Assembly: GCF_006483455.1 (NCBI RefSeq) | Contig: NZ_PPPU01000013.1 | Coordinates: 1-64,000, forward strand | DNA from: Methylomonas koyamae | Lineage (GTDB): Bacteria; Pseudomonadota; Gammaproteobacteria; Methylococcales; Methylomonadaceae | DNA length: 64,000 nt | Reading direction: 5' to 3' | Shown: in pieces, positions 1 through 10,452 of the stretch | Position numbering within the stretch: position 1 is the first letter of the stretch | Layout of the letters: each line of letters begins with the position of its first letter | The notes under the pieces: model-generated | Told to the model about the DNA's origin: nothing | The model's input: the letters and a program-made list of their open reading frames with translations, nothing else | Databases searched by the model: none | Made by a program: the position numbers and the translations under genes

Positions 1-557
1 GCGCGGCGGTGTTGGATGCGCAAAGCACGCGGAGTTCGCCGCAGGGCGGGCCGGCCGGTTACGATACCCAAAGGGCATAAATGCGGGTAAGAAGGTCAAA
101 GGTCGCAAGCGCAACCTTGTTGTGGATACCTTGGGTTTACTGCTGGCCGTCAGCGTGTGTGCGGCCAACCTGCAAGACCGCGATGCGGGCACCGATGCCG
201 TAGCCAGTGCGGTGGAAAAAGTACCCCACCGTGCAACGGTTGTACGTCGACAGTGCTTATGCCGGACAATGGGCGGCCGCCACTGAGGCGAAACACGGGC
301 TGACGGTCGAAGTGGTGCGCCATCCGGCGAATCGGAATGTCGGCCGTTGGGTGAACGCTGGGCAACAGGACTTGTTTCCCGAAACATTGGCAACCGGCTT
401 CACCGTATTGCCGAAGCGTTGGGTCGTCGAGCGTACCCACGCCTGGAACGAACGTGCCAGACGCCCGGTCATGCACCATGATCGCTTGACCAAAGTATCT
501 GAAGCCTGGGTTTGGCTGGCGGAGGCTAGAATGCTGGCCTGCCGATTAGCCAGGTGA
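1..557 (+). pseudogene. IS5-family transposase remnant, frameshifted, cut by window edge
   Basis: The readable part of a DDE transposase is spread over three frames. The last piece (about 207-557) has YVDSAYAG around a catalytic Asp and KRWVVERTHAWNERARR around the catalytic Glu, as in IS5-group transposases. The preceding piece reads KGINAGKKVKGRKR then NLVVDTLGLLLAVSV in another frame, and a third piece before about position 72 is in yet another frame. At least two frameshifts (near 72 and near 212) separate them, so the gene is dead. The 5' end lies outside the window. Confidence 0.85.
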
Positions 558-670
558 TTTATTTTGTCTACACCCTCTCACGATACCCTGAAAAACAGCC
601 TTTGAATTTTTTGACGCTACGTCAAAATTCAATAGACATTTTTCTGCTTGCTCGAATATCCATTTGATTT

Positions 671-1228
671 CTATATAAATCCAATTTCCATTGTTGGTTG
701 GGAATGCTTTTTTAAGAGCATATTGATATGCGGATTGGGACGACAGCCATAGAAACGGATGTCGAGGTCTTGCCATCTTTCGTTCTTGGGTATTTTCACC
801 GACACCGGCCCGATGCCGGTCTGAATTTCGCGCTCCGGCTGGTAACTGTTCCGAACTACGGCTGGGTAACTTCGATTGACGGTCGATCGTCGCTGTGCGC
901 TCATCCATCCCGCCTTGTTGAGCGCGCCCTCTAAAAAATCGTTTTCCAGGGTCAGTTGGCCGATTTTCGCATGCAGGGCTTGCAGATCGACCGGCGGTGA
1001 TTCGGGCTCCGTTGGCCTCCCAAACACATCGGCCGCCCGCTAGGCCAGTTGCTTTTTCCAATCGACAATTTGATTTTGATGAACCTCGAATTCCAGGGTC
1101 AACTGGGCCAGAATTTTATCGCCCGCCAAGGCCGCCAGGGCAACATTGGCTTTGAAGGCCGGCGAATGTTTTCTTCTCGGTTTTTTGGACATCTTCTGCT
1201 CCATTGCTTTGTCCTCGCGGACGGTCAC
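671..1228 (-). pseudogene. Mosaic transposase remnant: IS3 OrfA joined to an IS256 fragment
   Basis: Reading leftward from 1228, the protein starts as an IS3/IS911 OrfA: a helix-turn-helix with KPRRKHSPAFKANVALAAL and QNQIVDWKKQL. An in-frame TAG follows at about 1040, and the frame continues with the OrfA leucine-zipper region (LHAKIGQLTLENDFLEGAL, MSAQRR). After about residue VNRS the similarity changes to the IS256 (mutator) family: AVVRNSYQPEREIQTGIGPV and VKIPK. Two unrelated insertion sequences therefore meet inside one frame, and neither is functional. Family calls are from remembered motifs. Confidence 0.75.
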
Positions 1229-1749
1229 AAGTAGCAGGGTTTTTCACTTAATCGACTGGTCAATTTTTCGGGGCTAGCTCTTAGGAATTACAGCGACAAA
1301 TGCCATTTCATCCGCCAGCGTAAGTGGCTCTAAGCAAGTCGTGCCGTTTTAGGCCAATATTTCTTAGGTTTGGGGATACCTGTTCACGATCAGTGGATTT
1401 TCCTTGCACAAAATACGATTTATGCAAAAAAGCCGAACTGGCTCGCTAAATGCCGTTTGAGTTTTGGCAATCAGATCGAGTCTGAGCCTAATTTACCACT
1501 ATCGAGGTCGGAAATTAAACTAAGCATGAACATCAATGATACGACCTTTTCCACCATCAGATGATGGGCTATGCACAACCTGTGTTATCTGCTGGACTTG
1601 AGCCTGCTGCTGTTGCGGTTTTGCAATTGTAGGAGTATTGACCATCCCATTACTCCGTACGTGATTTGTGGTTGCAGAACCAATATTCATATAGGTCATG
1701 ATTTTTCCTTATATGTAAAATACCATCGGTCCATTATTTCGTATTGGTG
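1229..1749. other. Gene-poor stretch
   Basis: No convincing gene on either strand. Short open frames here lack ribosome binding sites and recognisable protein character. It probably represents the decayed edge of the insertion sequence cluster. Confidence 0.5.
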
Positions 1750-1935
1750 TCAGTTAAAGAAGTGCTTCGCAGGTTTGTATTCGTGCCGGGCCAGCGATAA
1801 GAGCCCGTAAATAATATCAGGAATTAGACAAACCAAAAACGCCACGATAGCAACAGCCACATCCGAATGATTGCTACCGGCAGTCTCAACTATATAAAGC
1901 GCCAATCCGCCACTTAATAAATATTGCCAATTCAT
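1750..1935 (-). CDS. Small predicted membrane protein
   Basis: A 61-residue protein starting MNWQYLLSGG with two hydrophobic stretches (about residues 4-16 and 24-45, including VAVAIVAFLVCLIPDIIYGLL). The start chosen is the ATG whose ATGA overlaps the stop of the upstream minus-strand gene, which suggests translational coupling and supports both frames. No family recognised. The gene sits between IS remnants and a divergent metal-efflux operon, but nothing ties it to metals. Confidence 0.45.
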   Translation of the reverse strand: MNWQYLLSGGLALYIVETAGSNHSDVAVAIVAFLVCLIPDIIYGLLSLARHEYKPAKHFFN

Positions 1936-2129
1936 AACCCACCCCATCCAATTTTTCTTGGATCCATTATCCGAATACCCAAATTAATTGCTGCATAAAG
2001 CTTCGCAGTTTTGGCATCAATGACCCAGAACAACTGCGGAAATGCAGCGCAATTCTCATATCCAAAGCAATAGTGATGAATTCCGAATAGCTGCTGGTTA
2101 ATCACCGGAATTGATACCTTCCCGAACAT
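1932..2129 (-). CDS. Small hypothetical protein
   Basis: A 65-residue protein with no recognised family; it has three cysteines or fewer and a mildly hydrophobic composition. It overlaps the next gene by 4 bases (ATGA), the main argument that it is real. It is divergent from the response regulator at 2205, so the 75 bases between them should hold promoters for both directions. It could be spurious. Confidence 0.35.
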   Translation of the reverse strand: MFGKVSIPVINQQLFGIHHYCFGYENCAAFPQLFWVIDAKTAKLYAAINLGIRIMDPRKIGWGGL

Positions 2130-2139
2130 TCCGAAGAGC

Positions 2140-2176
2140 CTTAACTATTACTTAAATCTTAATCATTTACACTGTT
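2140..2176 (+). promoter_or_regulatory. Putative response-regulator binding repeats and promoter of the RND operon
   Basis: Three CTTAA boxes occur at 2140, 2151 and 2158 (spacings 11 and 7), followed by a TACACT that could be a -10 element. OmpR-type regulators bind tandem direct repeats of this kind just upstream of the operon they control, so autoregulation by the gene at 2205 is a reasonable inference. Confidence 0.4.
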
Positions 2177-2204
2177 GGCCAGATGAAGAAACTAAAAGGT
2201 CAAC

Positions 2205-2870
2205 ATGCGTTTGATATTAGCGGAAGACGATCCGATGATCGGCCAGTCGATCCGGGATGGATTGCAGATGGATGGCTTCGTGGTCGATTGGGTACAAGAC
2301 GGGGAACAAGCCAAACAAGCCCTATCTCATGCGGCGAGCGAGTACGCTTTATTGCTGCTTGACTTAGGGCTTCCCCGCCTATCCGGCCAGCAGCTACTGG
2401 TCGAACTTCGCAAATCCGGCAACACCATTCCGGTATTGATTTTAACGGCGCGCGATGCACTAAGTGATCGAGTCGCTGGCCTCAATAGCGGTGCCGACGA
2501 CTATCTGGTCAAACCGTTTGCCTTGGAAGAACTCGTTGCCCGTATTCATGCGCTGGTACGCCGGAGTACCGGACGCGGATCATCCGACATTGAATACGGT
2601 GCGTTGCGCATCAATCCGTTGAACCACGAAATTTGGTTGCGCAATGCCCTGATTGATTTATCCCCGCGTGAATTTGCCTTGCTGCATGCCTTGCTGGAGC
2701 AACCAGGGGCTGTGCTGTCCCGCGCGCAATTGGAAGAGCGTCTCTATGGGTGGGGGCAGGAAGTGGCCAGCAATGCGATCGATGTGCACCTACACAACCT
2801 GCGCCGCAAACTCGGTGCGGACATCATATTTAATGTGCGTGGCGTTGGCTTCAAAGTGGTGAAGCCATGA
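2205..2870 (+). CDS. OmpR-family response regulator (metal type)
   Basis: A 221-residue two-component regulator. The receiver domain (1-115) shows the acidic pair EDD at 7-9, the phosphoacceptor Asp at 53 in LLLDLGLP, and the conserved Lys in LVKPF. The winged-helix effector domain (about 125-220) contains LSPREFALLHALLEQPG and a typical C-terminal hairpin, VRGVGFKV. The start has AAAGG upstream. It overlaps the kinase gene by 4 bases and heads an operon with an RND efflux system, as in CusR, CopR and CzcR. The inducing metal is not evident from sequence. Confidence 0.93.
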   Translation: MRLILAEDDPMIGQSIRDGLQMDGFVVDWVQDGEQAKQALSHAASEYALLLLDLGLPRLSGQQLLVELRKSGNTIPVLILTARDALSDRVAGLNSGADDYLVKPFALEELVARIHALVRRSTGRGSSDIEYGALRINPLNHEIWLRNALIDLSPREFALLHALLEQPGAVLSRAQLEERLYGWGQEVASNAIDVHLHNLRRKLGADIIFNVRGVGFKVVKP

Positions 2871-4192
2871 GCACCTCTATCCGCCAACGGCTAACTTATT
2901 GGTTAATGCCTGTTTTGCTGCTTTCCGGCACCGCGTTTGCCGTACCGACTTGGCTGAACGTTCACGAAGAAATTGATGAACTGTTCGACAAGGTGTTGCG
3001 TGAGGCGGCTTATTCCCTGTCTCATGCAAACCACGCGCAAGGTGCCAAACCGGATTCGAACGGCCTCGCATTGCACGGTGATGGTATTGATTTGGTCAGT
3101 CAGATTCGCGATCCAGAGGGGCGAATTCTATTTCAATCTCATCCGTTCTCGCCCATTCCACAAGGCGGAAAGCCGGGCTACGACACCGTGAACTGGCAAA
3201 ACCAAGCGTGGCGCGTCGTGACTTTAACAACTGATAAGGGTTTGGTTCAGGTCGCGCAAGCGCTGCAAGAGCGCCGTGAAACCGCCAATGAAATCACCCT
3301 GCATTTATTGACGCCGCTGCTGATTTTGCTGCCGGCACTGACCTTATGGCTCGGTTGGGCGATTGGTCGCGGTTTAGCGCCGCTGGCTCAAGTCGCCGCT
3401 GCTGTGGCGCATCGCAATCCTCATTCGTTAGACCCCATCCCAGACAATGGTTTGCCCGCAGAAGTCAGCATTCTAGTCGGCGCATTGAACGGGTTACTGA
3501 GCCAATTGGATCAGGCACTGGCTACGCAGCGACAATTCACCGCCGATGCCGCCCACGAGTTGCGTAGTCCGCTCACCGCACTGTCTTTGCAGGTACAACT
3601 GGCCGAGCGTGCCACTGACTCGGATCGGCGTGCTCAGGCGTTGCAAACCTTGCGGCAAGGTATAGCCCGTGCCGGTCATTTGGTGCAGCAATTACTGACC
3701 CTGGCTCGCCTCGATCCGAAAGCCGGCGATTCTCCGCTTATACCGTTATTTCTGGATGATCTGGCACGGAACGTAGTGGCCGACTTTGCCCCGCTCGCCG
3801 CCAACCGCCATATCGATCTTGGCCTTTCACGAGCGGATCGGGTCAGGGTTACCGGTATTGACGAATCACTGCGGATTCTGCTTGGCAATCTAATCGATAA
3901 CGCCATCCGCTATTCACCGGCAAACGCACGGATTGACGTCAGTGTCATTAATGATGCCAAGACGGTTCGCCTGGAAGTCAATGATACCGGCCCCGGCATT
4001 GCCTTGAATGAGCGCGATCGCGTGTTTGACCGATTTTATAGAGTTTTGAATAACGCCGAATCCGGCAGTGGTCTTGGCTTGGCTATTGCCAAGAGGATTG
4101 CCGAGCAACATCAGGCTGATATTACGCTGAGCGATGGGGATGGCGGGATGGGCTTGAAAGTGATCGTCACATTCCCGGAGATCAGAGCATGA
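2867..4192 (+). CDS. Sensor histidine kinase of the RND operon
   Basis: A 441-residue membrane kinase with an N-terminal transmembrane helix (about 10-27), a periplasmic sensing segment of about 110 residues, a second helix (about 146-168), a HAMP-like linker, the H box with phosphorylated His at about 230 in DAAHELRSPL, and an ATPase domain with N box LGNLIDNAIRYSP, G1 DTGPGI and G2 GSGLGLAIAKRI. It overlaps both neighbours by 4 bases. Genetic coupling with the regulator at 2205 makes them cognate partners. The periplasmic region shows no obvious His or Met cluster from which to name a metal. Confidence 0.92.
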   Translation: MSTSIRQRLTYWLMPVLLLSGTAFAVPTWLNVHEEIDELFDKVLREAAYSLSHANHAQGAKPDSNGLALHGDGIDLVSQIRDPEGRILFQSHPFSPIPQGGKPGYDTVNWQNQAWRVVTLTTDKGLVQVAQALQERRETANEITLHLLTPLLILLPALTLWLGWAIGRGLAPLAQVAAAVAHRNPHSLDPIPDNGLPAEVSILVGALNGLLSQLDQALATQRQFTADAAHELRSPLTALSLQVQLAERATDSDRRAQALQTLRQGIARAGHLVQQLLTLARLDPKAGDSPLIPLFLDDLARNVVADFAPLAANRHIDLGLSRADRVRVTGIDESLRILLGNLIDNAIRYSPANARIDVSVINDAKTVRLEVNDTGPGIALNERDRVFDRFYRVLNNAESGSGLGLAIAKRIAEQHQADITLSDGDGGMGLKVIVTFPEIRA

Positions 4193-5511
4193 CACCGTTT
4201 GTTTCCGGTCGTTTCCCGTTAACGCTTCTCGCTTTGTCGCTGGCGGCCTGTACCCCGCAAGGCGTGGGTTTAATCGACGTTGCCAACGATCTGGAACAGC
4301 GCACGGGACAGCGTTTTGCCGAAACGCGTGCCGACGAAACCGCATGGCCCGCCAATGTAACTTTGGATGACGGCTTGTCCGAAGACGAATTAGTCAGCTT
4401 GGCACTGTGGAACAATGCGGCCTTTCACGCGACCTTGGCCGATTTGGGCTTGTTCCGGGCCGATCTCGTGCAGGCGGGTATGCTGCCCAACCCTACCTTC
4501 TCGATGTTGGTGCCATGGGGCGCAAAACCCTTGGAACTGACGCTGCGCTACCCGTTGGAAATTTTCTGGCTGCGTCCGCAACGGGTCGAGTTGGCAAAAT
4601 TGGATGTCGAACAAACTGCACAACGTTTGGTGCAAACCGGATTGGACTTGATTCGCGATGTTCGCATCGCCCACGCCGAATTGAGCTTAGCCAAGCGACG
4701 CGTGGAATTGGCTGAATCTGCTGTCACATTGAGTCATGCTATCGCCGAACTCACGCAAGCCCGATTTAAAGCTGGCGATGCCAGCGAACTGGAAGTGACC
4801 AATGCTCGAGTCGATGCGCTGCAAGCCCTGGAACAAAAAGGCCGCCTGCAACGCGATTGCGAGATTGCCGACGAGCGCTTGCGGCACCTGGTCGGATTGA
4901 GCCTGGAGCAGTGGCCGAAAAACGTTAGTGCGGAACTGATAGCCCATGATGACCGGTTCGATACCGAAAAGCTGGTCGAACAGGCGCTACTGGCACGTCC
5001 CGATCTACGTGCCGCAGAAATCATTGTACAAGGCGCGGGCGAACGCATTGGCCTGGCGCGCGCCGAAATCTTTACTATCACCGCCAGCCTCAACGCCAAA
5101 CAAATCAATGGGCCTTTGCTGGCAGGACCGGGCTTGGACCTGACGTTACCTATCGTCAATCAGAATCAAGGTGGCATCGCGCAAGCCCAGGCGCGCTTCG
5201 ACAAGGCCGCCAGGCAATATGTCGCCACCCGGCAACGGATTGCGCTGGATGTCCGCGAAGCCCATGCCCGATTGCAACAGGCCGGCCAAAGCCTGCAACA
5301 GTGGCAACAAACTATTTTGCCGCCGCTGCAAGCCGCCATACAAGACGCTGAAAACGCTTATGCGGCCGGTAATGTCACCTATCTGTTCGTACTCGAAACT
5401 CAACGCCGCTGGCTGGACGCGCAATTAAAAACCGCGCAAGCCGCCGCCGATTTGCGCCGCGCCCGTGCGGAACTGGAACGCAGCGTGGGCCAACGTCTAA
5501 AGCCTGCTTGA
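4189..5511 (+). CDS. TolC-family outer membrane efflux protein (CzcC/CusC-like)
   Basis: A 440-residue outer membrane factor that would form the exit channel of a tripartite pump. The N-terminus is a lipoprotein-like signal (LTLLALSLAAC, Cys at about 21). The two coiled-coil repeats of the TolC fold are visible as long Ala/Gln/Glu-rich helices, for example VRIAHAELSLAKRRVELAES and LERSVGQRL near the end. It overlaps the kinase gene by 4 bases and is followed by the adaptor gene. The partner for channel opening is the RND pump at 6572. Confidence 0.88.
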   Translation: MTPFVSGRFPLTLLALSLAACTPQGVGLIDVANDLEQRTGQRFAETRADETAWPANVTLDDGLSEDELVSLALWNNAAFHATLADLGLFRADLVQAGMLPNPTFSMLVPWGAKPLELTLRYPLEIFWLRPQRVELAKLDVEQTAQRLVQTGLDLIRDVRIAHAELSLAKRRVELAESAVTLSHAIAELTQARFKAGDASELEVTNARVDALQALEQKGRLQRDCEIADERLRHLVGLSLEQWPKNVSAELIAHDDRFDTEKLVEQALLARPDLRAAEIIVQGAGERIGLARAEIFTITASLNAKQINGPLLAGPGLDLTLPIVNQNQGGIAQAQARFDKAARQYVATRQRIALDVREAHARLQQAGQSLQQWQQTILPPLQAAIQDAENAYAAGNVTYLFVLETQRRWLDAQLKTAQAAADLRRARAELERSVGQRLKPA

Positions 5512-5546
5512 CTCATTATTTCCCGGAATTCAAGACTAGAATCTGT

Positions 5547-6575
5547 ATGAACCGCGTGTCTCCAAACCACAAACTGTTGTTGTCGGCTATAGTGCTTGTT
5601 ATTGGTAACCTATTGGCTGCCGAAGCAACTGTGCCGCCTGCCAAAATCGAAAACCCGGTCAAGGAAAGCAATTTGACCCAAGTCGTTTTGGCACCCGAAG
5701 CCGCGAAGCGGCTGAGCATCGTCACCACTAAAGTTGAAAAACGACCGCTGACGCGCACCCGCTTGTTCGGGGGCGAGATCACGCTACCTGCCTTGAACGG
5801 TTCAGGAAAAGCGAACAAGCAATCGGTTTATACCATTCTGCCTTCGCTGGCACCGGCGGAATTGGTGCGTTTGGCGCAATCGCAAATCGACGCCGACGGC
5901 CAAGTGGAACAAGCCAAAGTACAAGTGCAAGCCGCGCAAATAGCCTTGAATCGCGCCGAACAGATGCGCCGCGACAAGGTGGGCACCGAACGCTCGGTCG
6001 ATGATGCGCGAATGCAGCTAGGCTTGGCCGAGGCCAATCTGAAAACCGCGCACGAACGCCGCGATTTGCTCGGCCCCGCGCTGTTGGACGTCAACAACCG
6101 CAGCACGTTTTGGGTGCGGGTGCCGGTCTATGTCGATGATATAGCCGGATTGAATACCGCCGCCCAGGCGCGTGTCGGTGGGCTGACAAATTCGTCCGAG
6201 AATGCCACTCGTCTTGCCTTGCCGGTGGCGGCGCCGCCTTCCGCCAATCCGGCTGCCGCCACGGTCGACTTATTCTATGAAGTCAAGAATTCGGATGCAT
6301 CACTACGTCCCGGTCAGCGCGTTGGCGTGTCCATCCCGTTGCGTAGCGATGACGAAAATCTCGTCGTACCGTGGTCGGCGCTTGTGTATGACGTAAACGG
6401 CGGAAGCTGGATTTATCAAGCACTGCAAGCCAATGTCTACCAGCGCCGGCGGGTACAGGTACTACGGGTGGTTGAAGATCAAGCCGCCGTGATGGGCGAC
6501 ATCGCGGCCGGTATCGAGGTGGTCACCGCCGGCGTGGCCGAATTGTTCGGCACCGAATTTGGAGTCGGCAAATGA
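5547..6575 (+). CDS. HlyD/CzcB-like periplasmic adaptor of RND pump
   Basis: A membrane-fusion adaptor of 342 residues from the chosen ATG. That ATG places a normal signal peptide at the N-terminus (MNRVSPNHK then a hydrophobic core). A TTG at 5508 would instead overlap the upstream stop by 4 bases, as at the other junctions, and cannot be excluded. A coiled-coil hairpin (about 110-170, [19 protein letters not shown] onward) and beta-barrel segments ([14 protein letters not shown]) are present. It is shorter than typical CzcB. It overlaps the pump gene by 4 bases and would link pump and channel. Confidence 0.85.
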   Translation: MNRVSPNHKLLLSAIVLVIGNLLAAEATVPPAKIENPVKESNLTQVVLAPEAAKRLSIVTTKVEKRPLTRTRLFGGEITLPALNGSGKANKQSVYTILPSLAPAELVRLAQSQIDADGQVEQAKVQVQAAQIALNRAEQMRRDKVGTERSVDDARMQLGLAEANLKTAHERRDLLGPALLDVNNRSTFWVRVPVYVDDIAGLNTAAQARVGGLTNSSENATRLALPVAAPPSANPAAATVDLFYEVKNSDASLRPGQRVGVSIPLRSDDENLVVPWSALVYDVNGGSWIYQALQANVYQRRRVQVLRVVEDQAAVMGDIAAGIEVVTAGVAELFGTEFGVGK

Positions 6576-9500
6576 TGCGCTGGCTGATTTCCGTCGCCTT
6601 ACACCAACGAATATTAGTGCTGGCTTTGGCGATTGTCCTGGTGATTTTCGGTGTGCAAGCCGCCCGGCAAATGCCGCTGGATGTGTTCCCGGAATTTGCG
6701 CCGCCGCTGGTGGAAATCCAGACGGAAGCACCCGGACTATCGACTGAGGAAGTGGAAAACCTAATCACCGTGCCACTGGAAAATGCAGTCAATGGCACGG
6801 CCTGGTTGAAAACCTTGCGTTCCAAGTCGGTGTTGGGCCTGTCTTCTGTGGTCTGTATTTTCCAGGAAGGCACGGATTTGATGCGGGCTAGGCAACTGGT
6901 GCAAGAGCGCGTCGCCACCGTCACTCCACGCCTGCCGGCTTTGGCTCGCGCACCGGTGATGCTGTCGCCGTTATCGTCGACCAGTCGGGCGCTGAAAATC
7001 GGCATTTCATCAAAAAACCTGTCACAGATAGAATTGTCCGAATTGGCGTTATGGACCATTCGCCCAAGGTTGATGGCGGTGCCGGGTGTGGCCAACGTAG
7101 CCATTTGGGGGCAACGTGATCGGCAGTTACAAGTGCTGGTCGATCCGGACCGGCTGGCCGCCAACGGCGTGACGCTGGATGCGGTAGTGCGTGCGGCGGG
7201 CGATGCGGCCACCGTAACGGCTGGCGGCTTTGTTGATTTGCCTAATCAGCGTTTACCAGTGACGCATGTGTCGCCCCTGCAAACACCGGACGATCTGGCG
7301 CGAACCGTGGTGCAATTCACCGGCGGTGTTCCACTGCGCTTGGGCGATGTGGCGGACATTGTCGAAAGCCACCCGCCGCCGATTGGCGATGCAGTGATCA
7401 ATGATGGTCCGGGATTACTGCTGATTGTCGAAAAACAACCCTGGGGTAACACCTTGGATGTGACGCGCAAGGTGGAAGCGACCCTGGAAGCTCTAAAACC
7501 TGGCCTGCACGACGTCGACATCGATCCAACCATCTTCCGTCCGGCAACCTTCATCGAACGCTCGCTGCAAAATTTAAGCGACGCGTTGATCTTTGGTTGC
7601 ATACTGGTCGCAGTGATTCTGATCGCTTTTTTGTTCGAGTGGCGTACCGCCTTGATCAGCCTGTCGGCGATTCCGCTGTCGCTGTTGGCAGCCGCCTTAG
7701 TGCTGTATCTGCGTGGCGGCACCCTTAACACCATGGTGCTAGCCGGTCTGGTGATTGCGGTCGGTGAAGTGGTGGATGACGCGATCATTGATGTCGAGAA
7801 TATCATGCGCCGTCTGCGCCTTAATCGCGAGGCGGGCAGTCCGCGGTCGCCTTTCCGCGTCGTGTTGAAGGCGTCGTTGGAAGTGCGCAGCGCTGTGGTG
7901 TTCGCCAGCCTGATCGTGGCGCTGGTGTTCGTGCCGGTATTCTTCCTCGACGGCTTGGCCGGTACCTTTTTCAGGCCGTTGGCATTTTCCTACCTGTTGG
8001 CGATTTTGGCCTCGCTACTGGTCGCGTTGACGGTGACCCCCGCCTTGTGCCTGATGCTGTTACCCAATGCGAAGCAGCGCCAGGGGGATGCACCGCTGAC
8101 ACGGGTTTTGAAACGGCATTATCGCAAGCTGTTACCGGCAATCGTCAGCCGTCCGCAATGGGCGACGGGTTTTCTGTTAGTGGCGTTTGTATCGACAGCT
8201 ATCGCGTTACCGCGACTTGGCGAATCGTTTCTACCCAACTTTAAGGAAACCGATTTTTTGATGCATTGGGTTGAAAAGCCTGGCACCTCGCTGGAAGCCA
8301 TGCGCCGTATTACGGTACAAGTTAGTAAGGAACTGCGGGCGATCCCCGGTGTGCGCAATTTCGGTTCCCACATTGGCCGGGCCGAAGTTGCCGACGAAGT
8401 GGTAGGGCCGAACTTTACCGAGTTATGGATTAGTTTAGACACGGTGGTTGATTACGACAGTACCGTGGCAAAAATCCAGGCCGTCGTCGACGGTTATCCG
8501 GGGCTTTACCGGGATGTGCTGACGTACCTGCGCGAACGGATCAAAGAAGTGCTGACCGGTGCCAGTGCGACCGTGGTGGTGAGGCTGTATGGCCCAGATT
8601 TGGGAATCCTGCGAGATAAGGCCGCAGAAGTCAGTCAATCCATCGCTGATGTACCCGGCATCGCCAACCTGAAGGTGGAACCGCAAATAGTGGTGCCGCA
8701 GATACAGATGCGACTCAAGCCGGACGTGGCGGCCAACTTCGGCTTGACAGCCGGGCACGTGAGGCGGGCCGCTGCTACCTTGATCAAAGGCAGCAAGGTC
8801 GGCGAAATTTACCGTGACCAAAAAATCGTCGATGTCACGGTTTGGGGTCATGAACGAGTGCGCCATGACCTTGCGGCGCTCAGATCGCTTACTATCGATA
8901 CGCCATCCGGGGCGCGCGTGCCGTTGGGCGATGTGGCCGACATCGATATGGCGCCCACACCTAACGAGATCAAACGGGAAAACGCATCGCGCCGAATCGA
9001 CGTCACCTGCAACGTCAGTGGCAACGATTTAGGCGGCGTGGCGCGGGAAATTGAAAGCCGCGTGAAGAGGCTAACGTTCGCGCAAGGCTATCACCCGGAG
9101 TTTCTAGGCGAATACGCGGCACGACAAGCATCCAGCGAACGGCTGGTCTGGCTGAGTTTGGCTTCATTGCTGGGTATCCTGGTGTTATTGCAGGTCGATT
9201 TTCGCTCACTACGCTTGGTCTGTCTGGTGGCATTAACCTTGCCGTTCGCGTTGATCGGGGGCGTTGTGGGGGCGTTTTTAAGTGGCGGCGTGCTGTCGCT
9301 CGGCTCGCTGGTCGGCTTTATCACCGTGCTGGGTATCGCCGCGCGGAACGGTATCATGTTGTTGAGCCATTACCGACATCTGGAACGGGAAGAAGCTGTC
9401 CTATTCGGACCTGACTTAGCGCAGCGCGGCGCCGAAGAACGTCTGGCACCCATCCTGATGACAGCGGCTTGCGCCGGATTGGCCTTGCTGCCGTTGATCC

Positions 9501-9658
9501 TGAAAGGCAACGTACCCGGCCACGAAATCGAATACCCAATGGCAGTAGTGATACTCGGTGGCTTGATGACCTCGACCTTGTTGAATCTGTTTTTGATGCC
9601 TTCCCTGTATTGCAGGTATGGCAACACTACAGTACAAAAGTTAAAGGAGGTTATGTGA
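6572..9658 (+). CDS. Heavy-metal-type RND efflux pump (CzcA/CusA superfamily)
   Basis: A 1028-residue inner-membrane proton/substrate antiporter, full length for the family, with 12 helices and two large periplasmic loops. Transmembrane helix 4 carries [20 protein letters not shown], which differs from the DFGIIVDGAV of CzcA proper and of the second pump here (33034). From memory this signature belongs to an HME3-like class with poorly defined substrates, so the metal should not be assumed. It is the last gene of the coupled operon from 2205. The C-terminal half carries the matching helix cluster, [19 protein letters not shown]. Confidence 0.88.
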   Translation: MMRWLISVALHQRILVLALAIVLVIFGVQAARQMPLDVFPEFAPPLVEIQTEAPGLSTEEVENLITVPLENAVNGTAWLKTLRSKSVLGLSSVVCIFQEGTDLMRARQLVQERVATVTPRLPALARAPVMLSPLSSTSRALKIGISSKNLSQIELSELALWTIRPRLMAVPGVANVAIWGQRDRQLQVLVDPDRLAANGVTLDAVVRAAGDAATVTAGGFVDLPNQRLPVTHVSPLQTPDDLARTVVQFTGGVPLRLGDVADIVESHPPPIGDAVINDGPGLLLIVEKQPWGNTLDVTRKVEATLEALKPGLHDVDIDPTIFRPATFIERSLQNLSDALIFGCILVAVILIAFLFEWRTALISLSAIPLSLLAAALVLYLRGGTLNTMVLAGLVIAVGEVVDDAIIDVENIMRRLRLNREAGSPRSPFRVVLKASLEVRSAVVFASLIVALVFVPVFFLDGLAGTFFRPLAFSYLLAILASLLVALTVTPALCLMLLPNAKQRQGDAPLTRVLKRHYRKLLPAIVSRPQWATGFLLVAFVSTAIALPRLGESFLPNFKETDFLMHWVEKPGTSLEAMRRITVQVSKELRAIPGVRNFGSHIGRAEVADEVVGPNFTELWISLDTVVDYDSTVAKIQAVVDGYPGLYRDVLTYLRERIKEVLTGASATVVVRLYGPDLGILRDKAAEVSQSIADVPGIANLKVEPQIVVPQIQMRLKPDVAANFGLTAGHVRRAAATLIKGSKVGEIYRDQKIVDVTVWGHERVRHDLAALRSLTIDTPSGARVPLGDVADIDMAPTPNEIKRENASRRIDVTCNVSGNDLGGVAREIESRVKRLTFAQGYHPEFLGEYAARQASSERLVWLSLASLLGILVLLQVDFRSLRLVCLVALTLPFALIGGVVGAFLSGGVLSLGSLVGFITVLGIAARNGIMLLSHYRHLEREEAVLFGPDLAQRGAEERLAPILMTAACAGLALLPLILKGNVPGHEIEYPMAVVILGGLMTSTLLNLFLMPSLYCRYGNTTVQKLKEVM

Positions 9659-9696
9659 ATTGAGTGTCAGGACACGGGTGACGTGCGCCCATTGAC

Positions 9697-10062
9697 AAGC
9701 GTATAAATCGGACTGCAGTGGCCTTGTCAAATCTGTTGTTCACGAACTTGGTGCCAATTTACAAGGGGATACCAACGAGATTTCAGGTTTTATTCAACAA
9801 TTACCACCAATGGGATTACCAGCGCCCCATGGGCGAGTGAGAGTAAATTGGTGCCGGCGGATTTTAAAGGCCAAGAACACGAATCACTTCACACCCATGG
9901 TCATATGGTGGTTGTCGTCGCGGGTCCCCCTGGCTCACAATAAAACATCCTCGGCGGGGACTGCGGGGCCGTCCATAACTTTGCGGAATTTCGCGCGGTA
10001 TTCCTCCAACAAGCCCTTGACCAAATATCGATCATTCCCGATTTAAACTCTACCCCCACGTG
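9697..10062 (+). pseudogene. Possible NlpC/P60-like peptidase remnant
   Basis: Translation across 9700-10060 gives DCSGLVKSVVHELGANL, which resembles the catalytic Cys helix of NlpC/P60-type peptidases. A frame change near 9840 then gives HTHGHMVVVVAGP, which resembles the catalytic His strand of the same fold. An in-frame stop lies after GPPGSQ. No single frame spans both, and there is no good start, so it is a broken copy if the similarity is real. The region otherwise has no gene. Confidence 0.45.
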
Positions 10063-10088
10063 ATCAATCTGCTTTATGATTACACGTG
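10057..10088. promoter_or_regulatory. Inverted CACGTG motif, candidate operator of the toxin-antitoxin locus
   Basis: CACGTG occurs at 10057-10062 and again at 10083-10088, with flanking GATCA/TGATT giving partial dyad symmetry, just upstream of the antitoxin start at 10114. Ribbon-helix-helix antitoxins usually repress their own promoter through such inverted repeats. Confidence 0.35.
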
Positions 10089-10113
10089 AACCACAAATAA
10101 CCAGAGCGTAGCC

Positions 10114-10452
10114 ATGGCCACAGAAGCATTTACCGTTAGAACCGAATCAGACATCGTGCATCAGCTTGATAGCATGGCCGGGGCGTTGGATCGTTCGCGT
10201 AACTACCTTGTCAATCAAGCCTTGCGCGAATACCTGAAAACTCATGCCCGGAAAATTGAGAAAATCACCCAGGGCATAGCCGCTGCTGACCGTGGCGAAG
10301 TCATCGAGCATGAAGACGTGATCAAGGAATTGGAAGTCATCGCACAACCTACAAGCGGCGACGATTTCTTTGACTGTGCCGGCATCTGGGAATCACGAGA
10401 AATCGACCAAACTACCATTCGTGCAAAAGCCTGGCCGGATCAGCGTGGATGA
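10114..10452 (+). CDS. Ribbon-helix-helix antitoxin (VapB-like)
   Basis: A 112-residue antitoxin. The N-terminal ribbon-helix-helix (about 4-45: AFTVRTESDIVHQLDSMA, RSRNYLVNQALREYL) would bind DNA as a dimer. The C-terminal tail DFFDCAGIWESREI with IRAKAWP is the type that wraps around a PIN-domain toxin. The stop overlaps the toxin start by 4 bases, the usual coupling. The start has CCAGAG upstream. Because the toxin is truncated, this may now act only as a DNA-binding protein or anti-addiction factor. Confidence 0.8.
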   Translation: MATEAFTVRTESDIVHQLDSMAGALDRSRNYLVNQALREYLKTHARKIEKITQGIAAADRGEVIEHEDVIKELEVIAQPTSGDDFFDCAGIWESREIDQTTIRAKAWPDQRG

